Both the position numbers and the translations under genes were made by a program. A stretch of DNA of 64,000 nucleotides from Haliotis asinina (Eukaryota; Mollusca; Gastropoda; Lepetellida; Haliotidae), in assembly GCF_037392515.1 (NCBI RefSeq), contig NC_090283.1:37092249-37156248 (forward strand), read 5' to 3'. Shown in pieces: positions 1-11,520 of this stretch (position 1 is the stretch's first letter; the number at the start of each line of letters is the position of its first letter). The notes beneath the pieces are model-generated. The model saw only the letters and a list, made by a program, of their open reading frames with translations, did no database searches and had not been told where the DNA came from.

Positions 1-1140
1 GCCCAATATTTACTGCATTGCCAAAAATATGTACCTCAATCTCTCAATATTGACATCTCCTTGACTGGACTCTTGAACTCGAGGAATACCTTTCGCAATG
101 ATGTTCAGAATGTCATTCTTGCTTATATCCAAGCGTGGGGTACTTTTTCAACTTCATAAACGTTTAGAATATTAGCAAACCTTTATGATGGGCAAGGTGT
201 AAATGGGCCTTGTTGCCTGAACACCTATCAAACTTTTAATTATCTATCTAGCTTTTTCACCTTTAGGTGACTTCGACTTCTATACATGACACTGGATAGT
301 TTGTCTGCATATGTCACTGTGAGGTTTGGGGTTTTTTTTTCAAATTCAGTAGTAATATTGCAAAGGGCTTCTCGGAAAATGAAGTCGCTGAGGGAAACAC
401 TGGACTAACAAAGCGCCCAGGCCACATGATAGCGCCTAAAACCTTTGTGCATTAGTGTTTCGAGTCATTAAAAGTCACATCGGCGGTAATTTTTCAGCCA
501 TAAAATGAAAATGCAGGTTGTAAATTTGTAAATGAATAAATCAACAAAAACAAACTTTTACACTTGCATGTATGTCACAGGACAGTAAAATAACTAGTCT
601 ATCACAGATTATCTATCTTTGAGCTTTAAGGTAATTACCAATACAGTTAAGCAGGACATGCTTGGCCGTGATTATTTTATCAAAAGGGACGGGGAACGAA
701 GGGTCTTTACCTTTTCAGCAAATATTCAAGAATATATCTTATTTATTGGCAACTGGTCGGGTGTCCCACTTCTTTTGCATAAGATCACAGATAATATTAG
801 ATGTGCTTATGACAGTTTTGTAATCAGAGTATGGGGATGAGAAGTGGTTTGTCACAGATTTGTTGAGTGCTGCCTTTGTTGCAGAAACGCCCATTGAGTT
901 ACCAGGAATTCCAACATGGTTGGGTTACCAACAGAGGGCGATATCGTATTGGTCAGTAGCAAGATCATTTTACAATTCAATTATATCAAATAAAAGTAAA
1001 AGTTGTAGAGACAAAAATATTTAATAGCCTCAAGGCAACAAAGAGAGTTTGAAAATATTATGCATTGTTTATATTTTCGGTGTTAAAAACTGTGGACAGC
1101 AGTGTTTAAGAAGAAATGGTAGAAAACCGAAGATAATTCA
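1..1140. other. No recognisable gene
   Basis: AT-rich sequence with only short open frames. The longest, 73 codons at 619-840, has no motif, splice context or codon bias that I can point to. I see nothing supportable here. Confidence 0.5.
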
Positions 1141-1149
1141 CTTCTTACG

Positions 1150-1450
1150 ATATATTTGTGCTCCACCAGGACATTGCACGTTGGAACTAGTCTGTCGTCG
1201 CCATTGCTGAAATGTATGAATTGGCCTTGATCTCATTGGATATCCTCTGTACTCACCACATTTGGCACTGCCAGATTTCAACCTTTTAAAGGCAGAATTG
1301 CAAGTATTATGCAAATGATGACAGCGGTGTCACCAAAGATGATGATACCAAAGATGACGGTGTAAACCACTTTCTTCACTGGAGGGATCCAGACACGTTC
1401 TTGCATTGTTGGCAGAAGTATATGCTTACTATATATGCGTTCATCAATGA
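1150..1450 (+). pseudogene. mariner/Tc1-like transposase relic
   Basis: Conceptual translation with frame changes gives VLHQDIARW near 1160, which resembles the mariner motif around the second catalytic Asp. About 70 bases later comes YPLYSPHLALPDFNLLKAEL, which matches the family pattern HPPYSPDLAPCDFHLFPKLK. A stop follows after LQVLCK, then a weak match to the mariner C-terminus around 1350-1430. The remnant is frameshifted and I found no terminal inverted repeats. The family assignment rests on these two motifs and their order and spacing. Confidence 0.5.
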
Positions 1451-3060
1451 ACCAGGCTCGCCTCCAGTTTCTAATGTTCCAATTCTGACTCTACGACACC
1501 ACTACAAGAATTGTACCGAAGCCCCTCGAAACAGAGGGAACAACTGGCTTTTTGGTCGAATCCCACATCCACGCAATCGATTCTGACAGTTTGGTCAAAC
1601 TCTTCTCTGTGGCATGACGATGACGTGAGTGAGCATGCCTGCATGTAGCGGTCCTGGGCTTAGAACCTGGGTAACTCTTGGTCGGCCGCTTCTCAGGATA
1701 TCTTGGGAATTGGTCTGCAGGAAACGATCTCGAGGGCGAGATCTGGTGCTCTGGTGAACACTGAAAAGTCTGCGACTCCCCACTCCCCATATATTGAATA
1801 ATGTCTCTTGTCAAGAACTGCTGTTTGCGCTGGAAGGTTGAAAATCAGGCGACTTATTTCACCGGGTACTCATTTTCTGCTGTGTGAACATGGGTATTTT
1901 TTTAAAAAATCACATACCTAAGACGAAACATTATCAAGCATAATTCAAAGAACTTCAACACTGAACATGACTGACCAAATGCAACCATTAAGATGCAACA
2001 CTCGAAATTCACTAATTGTATAAAGATGATTTACTTTATGTGCCACGTATTTGCTCCCAGCATTGGTGGTGAGACGCACACGCCCACGCCCACGCACACG
2101 CACACAGAGATGAGTACACAGAATCAATAATAGCAGAGGGTTTATTTTCCGTTTGTAGGCCAAAGGTATATACAATTCATATATACATTTTCAAGACCGT
2201 TGACTGGTATACGTGCATCACTATTCAGCTTTCCATCACAAGGGAGGCATATTTCAAATCCCGAACTATGAAGAATCTTTTTAATAATTTCAGTTCTCAT
2301 TTAATTATTGCACTTTCATTTGATTTGTTAACTGATTTGAAAATAGACAGATATTTTATTGTTGGAAGTTTGAATTAGTAACTGAAATTGTTAGTGGCTG
2401 TATCCTCGAGGGGGGTTAAAGTGCCGTAAAATTATTGTCCTCCTCAGAGGGTACGTAAGTTCCCAAACTTGCAAAGTCAGTTTCATCTTACCAGCATTTT
2501 TAAACGTAGTATTCTTGTTACTTTACTTTAGGCTAACGTTTACAGTCGCCAGCAGCTGAAGGGCTCGTGTAAATCCAGCTAGTGTCCATGCAAGTTGCAA
2601 CAGTAATGCAAGTCCCCATGGTTCTTAGTATGGCGATGTACCTTCCGTTGTTGGCGATCTATAGCCCGTGTTTTATACTGTATTGTCTTCTTTAATTGGA
2701 ACGTTTAGCTCGCTAGTTGTATATTCCTAACTGTGATTCTCCAGTATTTCTACTGTCCATCGCCGGCAGGTTTTAATCTTCCACATGTTTTCATTTTTAC
2801 TGTCTAAATTGTTTTCGTCAGGATATGGCTGAGATATTCTGTCTAACATTACAAGGCAAAGGAAGCTCAATTAATCTTAACAAACACAAGTATCTTCTTA
2901 CTTCCCTACTATTAGTATTTGATACATGATATTCAACTTTATGCAATGATTTAATAAGTTGATAATCTCAGTGAAGCATTAATGTTGCTAAAAACTTTTT
3001 GTCCACTATTTTTTTAATCTCTGCTGAAATAACGACAGAAATATGAGATATCTCCTATAT
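1450..3060. other. Noncoding, no clear feature
   Basis: Two overlapping minus-strand frames (1491-1814 and 1595-1783) lack recognisable domains and look like chance frames in a locally GC-richer patch. The rest is AT-rich and featureless apart from the short CA/CG-rich repeat at 2073-2106. Confidence 0.45.
2073..2106. repeat. CAC/CG-rich simple repeat
   Basis: A run of degenerate CACGC and CACA units about 34 bases long. It is a microsatellite-type low-complexity tract. Confidence 0.7.
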
Positions 3061-4400
3061 CTTGAACAACCCACACATATCCAAAACCATACATATTCAA
3101 CAATAACATGACACAAGAAGCTCATGCGTTCCGTCCAACAAAGTCTACATTCTTAATAAAAAGACAACATTGTTTGGGGTAGCGAGTGTCAGGCATTCTT
3201 AACAACTCCCACCAATATTTCACACATTTCAAGTAATAATCTATATAAATACTATATCTACCACATTCAGTCAAAGCAGCGTTAGTAGATACATGTTTAC
3301 CCACACCTGAAACATATGTACAACAACTATTAGGAAATCTATCACTGGGATATCTTTCCAAAAATTCCCATACTTCTGCATTATACAACAAAAATGGATT
3401 AAATTTAGAGTCAAACAGTTTAAATAATATCTTAGCAGGGTTTGTATATTTATGCTGGAGCTGCTCAATAGTAAAGCCGTACTGATTTGATACAAGGGTA
3501 TCACACTGTTCACGAGAATCTAGTACAACAGAAAACACCTAGATAGTTATAATACGTTTCTGTTTTTAGTGTTTTTTCCGTCTCATAAGTTCGTAAATAG
3601 CCATCACCTTGAAATTATAACATTTCTGTCTTGTAAGCCTCATGATTTGCAAACTTTACATAAATTATCATTTTTTTCTGTAAACCAATGACAGTGTCAT
3701 CGAAAATACATACATCATCATAACAGAAGGTCTAAATATTCTGCACCTATGATTATACCTCTGAAGTCAGCATCCTCAATCATAGATTGAAACTGAGCAA
3801 TGAAAACTGAAAACAGAAGTGGACTAATTACACACCCTTGCCTAACTCCACTTAGACCATCAAAGTATTCTGTTATGGTAGAATTCGATAATCTAACGTA
3901 TGCCTTTATTTAGAATACATATTTCTCAATGTAAATAATTTACCATGGACACCTTTATTCATCATTGAATGCCAAAGTAATTGTCTGTTAACCTTTTTCT
4001 AAATCCCGCCTGGGCTTCGGGGATACTGTGAAAAAATCAGCAAAACGTTTAAGACATTCATTTATGATAGAGTAGATATTTTCTTGAAGGTATCCCTCAA
4101 CGTTGTACGTCAATAGTTATCAACACAATCGAAACTTTCTTTTTTGTGCAGTGGAACAATAATACCTTTAGTCTAGTCAGATGCGGAGATACCCTTTGGC
4201 AAAATATTATTGTACAGATACAGAGCTAAAACATTGCTACAACTATGAATCATTTCAGTTTTAACAACATCAGGTCTTGGTGCTTTACCCTGCTTTAGAT
4301 CTTTCATGTCTACTTCAGTCTCTTCCTTTGCAACATCAACATTCAGAATATTATTTACATTATCATCTGTACAAACATCACACAACTGCTCATTGTGGTT
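3060..4400 (-). pseudogene. Non-LTR retrotransposon (LINE) relic, reverse transcriptase
   Basis: Three pieces lie in the correct order on the minus strand. At 4173-4385 the LKQGKAPRPDVVKTEMI segment matches the KxGKAPGPDGI motif of LINE reverse transcriptase. At about 3760-3880 the frame reads GLSGVRQGCVISPLLFS, the RT motif upstream of the catalytic YADD. At 3122-3538 a 138-codon frame contains PFLLYNAEVWEF and a GRYSIYI...VKYWWELL segment, typical of the C-terminal region of several LINE clades. Frameshifts and stops separate the pieces and the YADD segment is not readable. The element is dead. The clade is uncertain. Confidence 0.75.
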
Positions 4401-4489
4401 GTCAATGGTATGTCTACATGTTTTATGTGATCCATGTCTGTAGGGAAATGTTCCATCTTCTGTACCAATACTGGAGACACTGGAGTTAA

Positions 4490-5895
4490 CATTCTTCGTT
4501 GATCTATTTATTTTCTTCCAAACTTACTAATCTCAAATTCTCACTCTCTTTATCATACCATTTTCCCCTAGATGTACATTTAGAATGTTTTAAAGCAGAC
4601 GACGACGACCCCCATGAAATAGCACAATGACGTAGAACGCTAGTAGAGGAATCAACAGATGAAGCAACATTCACAGATAACACGTGAATAAATCAGCAAA
4701 TAACGTCGATGCCATAGAAACAGCAATACTAACGGAGTCAGCAAATCCACATCTCCAGGTAAATCTAGGAATGGTATTTACCTGTGTTACACTCACATGA
4801 TCCTGTAAAGTGTCGACATGTTTATCACATCAAATTCAGCACGTACTAGCCAAAAAAAGCGACGGTACGTGACATATATTTCGGTGAAACTGAATTCATT
4901 ATGACAAAATCTCCACGACTTTAAAGTTTTAATCAACAGTTTGCACGTGTGTTCTCAGCTAGGACCCCTACTTGTCTGGGACATCATGTTGCTCGGACAC
5001 GTAGTTTTTGAAAGTGAACAGTCCGCGTTGATGGAATTTAGCTGTCCTATAAAACACTGTAAATATACAAACAGCACTTGCGCAAAGCCACATCTTAGAT
5101 AGAGGCCTAGGTGTGATGCAGACAGGCTGAAACTGCAGACGCGAGTTGGACAAAGTGGAAGTTTAATAACGTGAGGTGGCATCAGCCATAGGCAAACATA
5201 ACTGACCATTGCTAAGGGCATTAAAATGAGCCGCTTCATATCCACGAGTTGTACCCTTGTGAATGTACATATATTTTACGTGCGCATCTTGTGTATCGTA
5301 AGAAAACATGTACTGCCACTTCTGAGCTAGATACAATGTCAGTTATCAGCAAGATGATACCTGCCCACATAACAACACACTAGCTTAGTCCATCATTAAA
5401 GCTGTTTTCCATCATCTGGTGTCATGCGTTCGTACGTTTGGCATTTTCCCCACCACAAAGCAACAAGACCATGTATATTCACGGTGGTCACACAGCCCCT
5501 GTGCCCTTGTTTTACGCCTTGTCTTACTAGGTATGGCTTTTGTCCAAAAGGTTATGACAAAGCTTTCATCAGACGAATTACCAAGTATCATGGTTCATTT
5601 TCCAAAACATGATATTAACACCATCTTTTACCGAGAAAAGGTGTTTTGCCACAAGTTCAGAAATGAAACAAGGACATTCTAGATTCCTTGAAACAATTCG
5701 CATAAAGAAAATGCGTTTTTCTCCTGGTATATCCTCAGAGTAGTGTTCAACTGTTTCACTAAGTGATTCGGTACTCAAATGAGGCTATTCAGCTTGAATT
5801 ACTCCTTCAAGGGACAGAAATACGTGAAACATACAAATCAACATTTCTAAATAATAGCTGGCGTAGTTGACGGTCTCATTCCGAGACTTCCAGGG
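4490..5895. other. Noncoding, no clear feature
   Basis: Several frames of 60-96 codons occur on both strands, but they overlap one another, lack motifs and have no splice context. I see no supportable gene. This stretch lies just downstream of the minus-strand membrane-protein gene. Confidence 0.4.
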
Positions 5896-5896
5896 A

Positions 5897-5902
5897 TTTT
5901 TA
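5897..5902 (-). promoter_or_regulatory. Poly(A) signal AATAAA overlapping the stop codon
   Basis: On the minus strand the last codons read GAA TAA followed by AAATCC, so the TAA stop lies inside an AATAAA hexamer. If used, the 3' UTR would be only tens of bases long. Confidence 0.4.
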
Positions 5903-6756
5903 TTCAGCAATGAATATCATCTTCTGTTTAGGTTTACCATTAAAGAGATCAGGCTCTTTGTTTGTACTGTTGGTTCCTGTTCTCAGAATATTTGCAGCTT
6001 TTTTGGCCATGGTGAACGTTGACAAAGCATCAAATCTGGCCAAAAGTTCGTCTTTGTATGACACGACACTGTCCCTACCATCGTTGGAGTGTTCAGGGAA
6101 GGCCATTCCATACATGTCACAGATATGTCCTTGAGGCTCATCTTTGTACCCGCTTGTCCCACACATTGGCTTTTTGATTTGCAATATGTCTTTGTAAGTC
6201 CTGTGCCTATCGTCGCCGTGGTTAGTTTGACGGTGATTGTGACCCCTTGTGAACTTCGGAGGTAAAGAAGATAGCGGTGGTACCATTGGGTCTGCGGGAG
6301 TATACCAAGGTAGAGGAGTAGGCCCGGTGGGAGCAGGAGGAGAACCCAATGTCCTCGGAGAACCTGTTTCACTTGGAGGAATATCGATAAACTCGCTGTT
6401 AGACACATCTTCACTGTTCAGGTGTGTTTTATCGTCGTGGTGATTAGATGACCGTGTATGTCTCTTACGTATATATCGTCTGCACTTGGCTGCACAATAT
6501 ATGGCGCTGCAACCGCCGTATATTATTATCATAACAGGCAAAACACAGAACATGGCCATATTGTTCTTGTCCGCGTAAAATTCATTGATTTTTGTTAGTA
6601 GGTCTTTCTCCTGAGGATATGCCAGTGTCGTGGAAGATATTGTTTCCGCCTGGAGTAGATGGCGTTGTCTAATAAGATCATTTCGAATGTCAAATTCGTA
6701 ATTGAAGCCTGCATATTTTGGTCTAATGGTGGCATTCCCTTGCTGCAATCCTGCTG
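5900..6756 (-). CDS. Terminal exon of predicted single-pass membrane protein
   Basis: An open frame of about 285 codons follows a strong acceptor (poly-T then CCAG, with tandem CAG options at 6757, 6754 and 6751, all giving the same phase). It encodes a Cys-free ectodomain of about 65 residues with one N-glycosylation sequon (NAT), then a hydrophobic segment AMFCVLPVMIIIYGGCSAIY and a basic stop-transfer sequence (CRRYIRKRHTR). A cytoplasmic tail of about 180 residues contains a proline-rich stretch (SPPAPTGPTPLPW) and a basic C-terminus. The layout suggests a type I membrane protein. The exon phase (1) equals that of the signal-peptide exon at 9825-9891, so the two could splice directly. No known family is recognised; further internal exons cannot be excluded. 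Confidence 0.6.
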
Positions 6757-6899
6757 CTGGAAAAAAATGAAAACAGTTACCTGTCGGTGTGCTGTAAATA
6801 TTCGCAAACATATTGACATGACCCTTTCATGAGTTGTCATTTGAAAAAAACTTCTCGGACGTTACTTCTATGTATCCTCTCTGTTTATTTAATCACACG

Positions 6900-9800
6900 A
6901 ATCGACATATTCTTTCCCTATTTTCAAAATCAAAATTCGGGAATATGATCAAAAAGTTTAACTTGGCCTTGGTTATGTCTGGGATTTAGTGACGTTAAAT
7001 AATGCCCCGCCAACAACACTGATTTATCCGTCTGAACTACATGACAGAGACCGACGAAGCCGACTCTTTTGTTTCAGATTTAGGGGATTAGCATGAATAG
7101 ATGTATGAGTTAAACTTTCCAACAGTCAATGTACCCGTATGTCGAGCAGCACAATACCAGCGACTCGTGCCCTTGCTGTCATAACGTTTGAGGTGCAGTT
7201 CCTCGAAGATTTCACAAAACATGACACCTTTGTCAAGTCCTTTGTAAAGCCTTTAAGAAATAAAGGTAACCGGAGTATATATCCCACTTTAGCGCATCAT
7301 GAGACGGGTATTGGGTGCGATTCAATTCCCTTTTTGGACTTGTACCATGTGGTCTCGAGTTTAGTATGGTGAATATTCGACCTATATCAGTATATGTTCG
7401 TCACGGCTTGCACCGATCCCACTGTTTTTCGAGAAAACACCTGGTATCATCACCATTCAATGTATGTATAGTCGGATTTGTAACATTGCGTTTACCGATA
7501 GGAGTAAGTTCTTATGGTTACGGAACTGATTTTGTTGCTTATATTTCGTCTCTAACATAACACCTCTTTGTATGTGATATAGGTTTAGCACACAGCTATC
7601 GGGATGGTGTTGAAAAGGTCAAGAGAAGTATGTCTTCGGTACGGCTTCTCACTGATTAGACAAACCGTGTCATGTTAGGTACGATGGAGCAGGGGGCTGG
7701 GTAGCTTAAATATCACATATTGCTCGAATGGTTGTCAGATCTGAAAGTGTCATGTCTTGACTGTGGGACAAGCACACTGTCATTCTAACGGACGATATCT
7801 TTTGTTTAGAACGGTTGGCAATCTTACTGGCAACTCAACGTAAACTAATCAACTGTAATCAAACAAGATGTCCTGCATTGTGGAAACATCAGAACTTGAT
7901 ATATACTCCCGAAATATGCTTAGAGATACGTATCGCCTTTGCACCTTCTCTATAATAATTTCCTTAGTTCTCATATTATTCCTACTGTTTCGGTATCATT
8001 GTCATTGCTTCTTATTTTCACACGCACTCGCAGAAATGTTGCCAGGTCAAACCCGCCAAGAACTTTTCCGCGAGTGTAAAGTCATCCTTACTCTGCGCAC
8101 CCATCCTCACGAAATGTGCACCATTTGTAATTCTATGTGTCTACGCATTAAAAAGCACCTTTCTTGTTTATTTTACGTCTCATGCTTATATTAGGCGACA
8201 GGTAGAAATTGTTAATGATATGTTATTCATGTATGTGACTCAGGGTAAGACATTTGTAAAAATATCACCAAAATGTGCATGTCTTCAATGATAGTGTAAC
8301 TTTTGAGTGAATATTTAGAGAATTACCAACGAGGTACGAGGGATTATGGGAAATATGCTAATGTTGAAATATGAAATAATGTACACAGTGCAATAGGATA
8401 AAACTGTACATTCATTGTCATCAAACGGGGTATAAAATGAATGGGCCTATTTAGTAGTAATAACTTCCTTTACACTCTTGCTCTTCCTTTACACTCAACG
8501 TTTGGTGAGCGCTAAAGGACGTATGTGTAATCAACGTTACGTAATCTACGTAACCTCAGTCGCAGTAGGCACACACTAGTTACGTACCTTTGGCACTGAC
8601 TGTCCACTGGTTCCAAAAGTAATATTGCCGCTGTCATCCGAGCGCCAATACCACATGGCATGACGTACATTTTGTTCAGTGGCGTGGCAGAAATGTGCAC
8701 GATTGTCTTATGACCCTTTACAGTTCATCACACGCAATCAGGGCTGCTCCGGTAACATAGCTTATGGATCTAAAGGTATGGCATGAACTCTTCTAAACAT
8801 TAAATACTTGTTTCCTTTTAACTGACTTATCATATTTGATATTTACATCAAACTAAGCAGGTAACGTGATTACAGTTTGAATGAATGTTCACAGTGCCTT
8901 TGTACTGTCTGTACTTTAAGATAAAATAGATGACATATTAAAAGTAACTCTGAGGAATAGTACAAAGAGCATTTCACAGGTATGTTTCTAAGTTTCTGAC
9001 GTAGATTGCAAGGTTGGTATTCAATTTGTATAATAGCCAAGTTTTGTTGGGGTTTTTTTTATCACATATTGCACAACAGCAGGAAATATTAGTAGTTCCC
9101 TGGGAAGTATACATCTCTTGCTGCCACAAGGCTCATCGAATTCATGTGGTCTTCACTTATCATTTAAAAAGAAAAAGCATTCAGTTTTAATTATGATGCA
9201 CATTTCGTGTGAATAGGTGTACAATCTACTGCACTTTCCAGAGAGTCTGAATGGCTATGATCTTTGCATCAAAAATAATCTTTAAATGTCAGTCAAGATT
9301 GAGAGGTACCAAGCGTCAGGCATGAAGAACAATGGCGAGTCGACAACTGAGCACGTTGGGTGCAAACGTGATATTTTGTAAGAGAGGATCGCCTGTTTGC
9401 ATTTTGTTGCTACTTTTTCTTCGAACATTTCATACTATGATTCCACTTGTTTTACTGAAGTTTAAGTTAATATAGTAATGCTGCCATGAGTGGTGACGGG
9501 TTCAGATATTAAATGTGCAATTATTGAAAGAGAATGACATTGAGATCTCATGTTCAGATATACAAATAGAGACTCCACTTAAATTTATTCCTGTCAAGCC
9601 ATGCCCGGTGCGCATTTAGATCATGTAACCTATTTGTTTGACAGTGACTGTGGAATAGTCAATAATTCTAGTGTCACAGAATGAAGTATATACTTAGAGA
9701 ATACCAACACTGAGATATGTTTAGAGTGTATCCATTACGAATACACTGAGAGAAGACATTCTGCTTTTCATCTTTCAATATATTAATGGAGAATGATTTT
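6900..9800. other. Probable intron of the minus-strand membrane-protein gene
   Basis: This lies between the signal-peptide exon and the terminal exon. One further exon-like segment occurs on the minus strand near 8590-8700: an open stretch ending CCAAAG followed by GTACGT. Its phase (2) does not fit either neighbour, so I do not include it. The plus-strand frame at 7868-8194 has a hydrophobic segment but no other support. Confidence 0.4.
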
Positions 9801-9824
9801 TCCTTTACAGTTGGGCTGACTTAC

Positions 9825-9891
9825 CAGAAATTGCTCCCATGCTGGTCACAATCCAAACAACAAACAGACGATAAGTTCTATGTTTCTCCAT
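9825..9891 (-). CDS. Signal-peptide exon of predicted membrane protein
   Basis: Starting at the ATG at 9891, the exon encodes 22 residues, MEKHRTYRLFVVWIVTSMGAIS: a short basic n-region, a hydrophobic core and small residues at the end, as in a secretory signal. It ends TTTCTG immediately before a canonical GTAAGT donor at 9824-9819. It ends in phase 1, which matches the acceptor phase of the terminal exon at 6756. Joining them yields a predicted protein of about 307 residues. An in-frame upstream start exists but would place extra residues before the signal. The pairing is inferred from phase, order and topology only. Confidence 0.5.
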
Positions 9892-10399
9892 GCCCTCCAC
9901 TGTCGACGTGCTTGGCCAGTCTAACCCCGCATCACAGTGCGCTACACTGATAGTGAATTCGATAAGTTTATATTGGTTTGTTTGGGAACGGTGCGTTTTG
10001 GCGATTGACTCCAAATAAATCAAAGTTTCTGTTCAATACGCTGGATTGATCTGTGTTCGACTTGCTTCCATTGCAAATATGTGTTTTTCTGCAGTGACTG
10101 CTAATACTGTCATTCACAGAGTGGTAATAGTTTGATTGTCCTTGAATAACTCAATTTCTTGCACATATTTACTAATAAAGCACAAAAACAAATTTCTCTG
10201 TAAAGTGCGTCATGTTTTCTGTGTTTGCGAAATCACAGTATCAATAAAACTATGCCCCAAAGCATTTCAAGCATTTAGGTAAGACAGAGTCCTTGTGAGC
10301 CACTGATTTGCAACTTATTGAAAGTTTTGCAATAATGTGAAAAAGAGTACATGTGCTTTAACTGTACATTATTTCAACATCTTGTGAAAAATATAATGA

Positions 10400-11290
10400 T
10401 TAACATCATGGAAAATATGTCAACACTATGTGGAATATATCAACACCATGGGGGATGTATCAACACCATGCGAACTGTATCAACACTATGGGAAGTGTAT
10501 CAGCCGTATAGAGACTGAGGCAAGGCCACGAGGAATGTATCAACAGTATGGAGATTGAATCAATACCACCGGGCTCGAACCAGCAGTATTGAGACTGAGG
10601 CAAGGCCATGAGTAATGTGTCAACAGTATGGAGATTGAATCAATCCTATCGGGCTCGAACCAGCAGTATAGAGACTGGGGCAAGGCCATGAGGAATGTAT
10701 CAACAGTATGAAGATTGAATCAATACCACCGGGCTCGAACCAGCCGTATAGAGACTGAGGCAAGGCCATGAGGAATGTATCAACAGTATGGAGATTGAAT
10801 CAATACCATCGGGCTCGAACCAGCAGTATAGAGACTGAGGCAAGGCCATGAGGAATGTATCAACAGTATGGAGATTGAATCAATACCACCGGGCTCGAAC
10901 CAGCCGTATAGAGACTGAGGCAAGGCCATGAGGAGTGTATCAACAGTATGGAAATTGAATCAATACCACCGGGCTCGAATCAGCAGTATAGAGACTGAGG
11001 CAAGGCCATGAGGAATGTATCAACAGTATGGAGATTGAATCAATACCACCGGGCTCGAACCAGCCGTATAGAGACTGAGGCAAGGCCATGAGGAATGTAT
11101 CAACAGTATGGAGATTGAATCAATACCACCGGGCTCGAACCAGCAGTATAGAGACTGAGGCAAGGCCATGAGGAATGTACCAACAGTATGGAGATTGAAT
11201 CAATACCATCGGGCTCGAATCAGCAGTATTGAGCCTGAATCAATACCACTGGGCTCGAACCAGCAGTACACAGACTGAGCCAACGCCATG
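10400..11290 (+). repeat. 80-bp satellite array
   Basis: After five 20-bp units (10400-10500) there are about nine tandem copies of an 80-bp unit, with starts at 10501, 10581, 10661, 10741, 10821, 10901, 10981, 11061 and 11141, then a shortened 40-bp copy at 11221. Each unit is four 20-mers, the first being CAACAGTATGGAGATTGAAT-like. Adjacent copies differ at a few positions only (for example CAGCAG or CAGCCG at the start). The copies have expanded as an 80-bp block. Confidence 0.95.
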
Positions 11291-11520
11291 AGGAATGCAG
11301 CAACACAATGGGGAGTGCCGCATCATAATGGAAATTGTTTCAAAGACGTGAGGAATGAATGAACACCTCAATGATTGAATCAACATTGGGACTGTATAGA
11401 CATCATATGGATTGAACGTGATGGGGAATGTATCAACACCACGGGCATTGACATCAATGGGAATGTATCAACGCCATCACAATTGAATTAACACCATCGA
11501 TAGCATAAGGACTGTGTCAA
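11291..11520 (+). repeat. Degenerate 20-bp repeats between the two arrays
   Basis: CAACACC-, CATCA- and GAATGTAT-type words recur at roughly 20-base spacing, but with many changes and indels. This bridges the 80-bp and the 20-bp arrays and supports common origin. Confidence 0.7.

Noticed and set aside
1491..1814. 107-codon minus-strand protein
   Set aside because: No domain; two overlapping frames in the same patch; likely chance or unidentified repeat sequence.
7868..8194. Small membrane protein on the plus strand
   Set aside because: One hydrophobic stretch only. It lies in the probable intron of the opposite-strand gene and has no splice or conservation evidence.
8590..8700. Middle exon of the minus-strand membrane-protein gene
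   Set aside because: It has a good GTACGT donor but phase 2, incompatible with the terminal exon, and no convincing acceptor.
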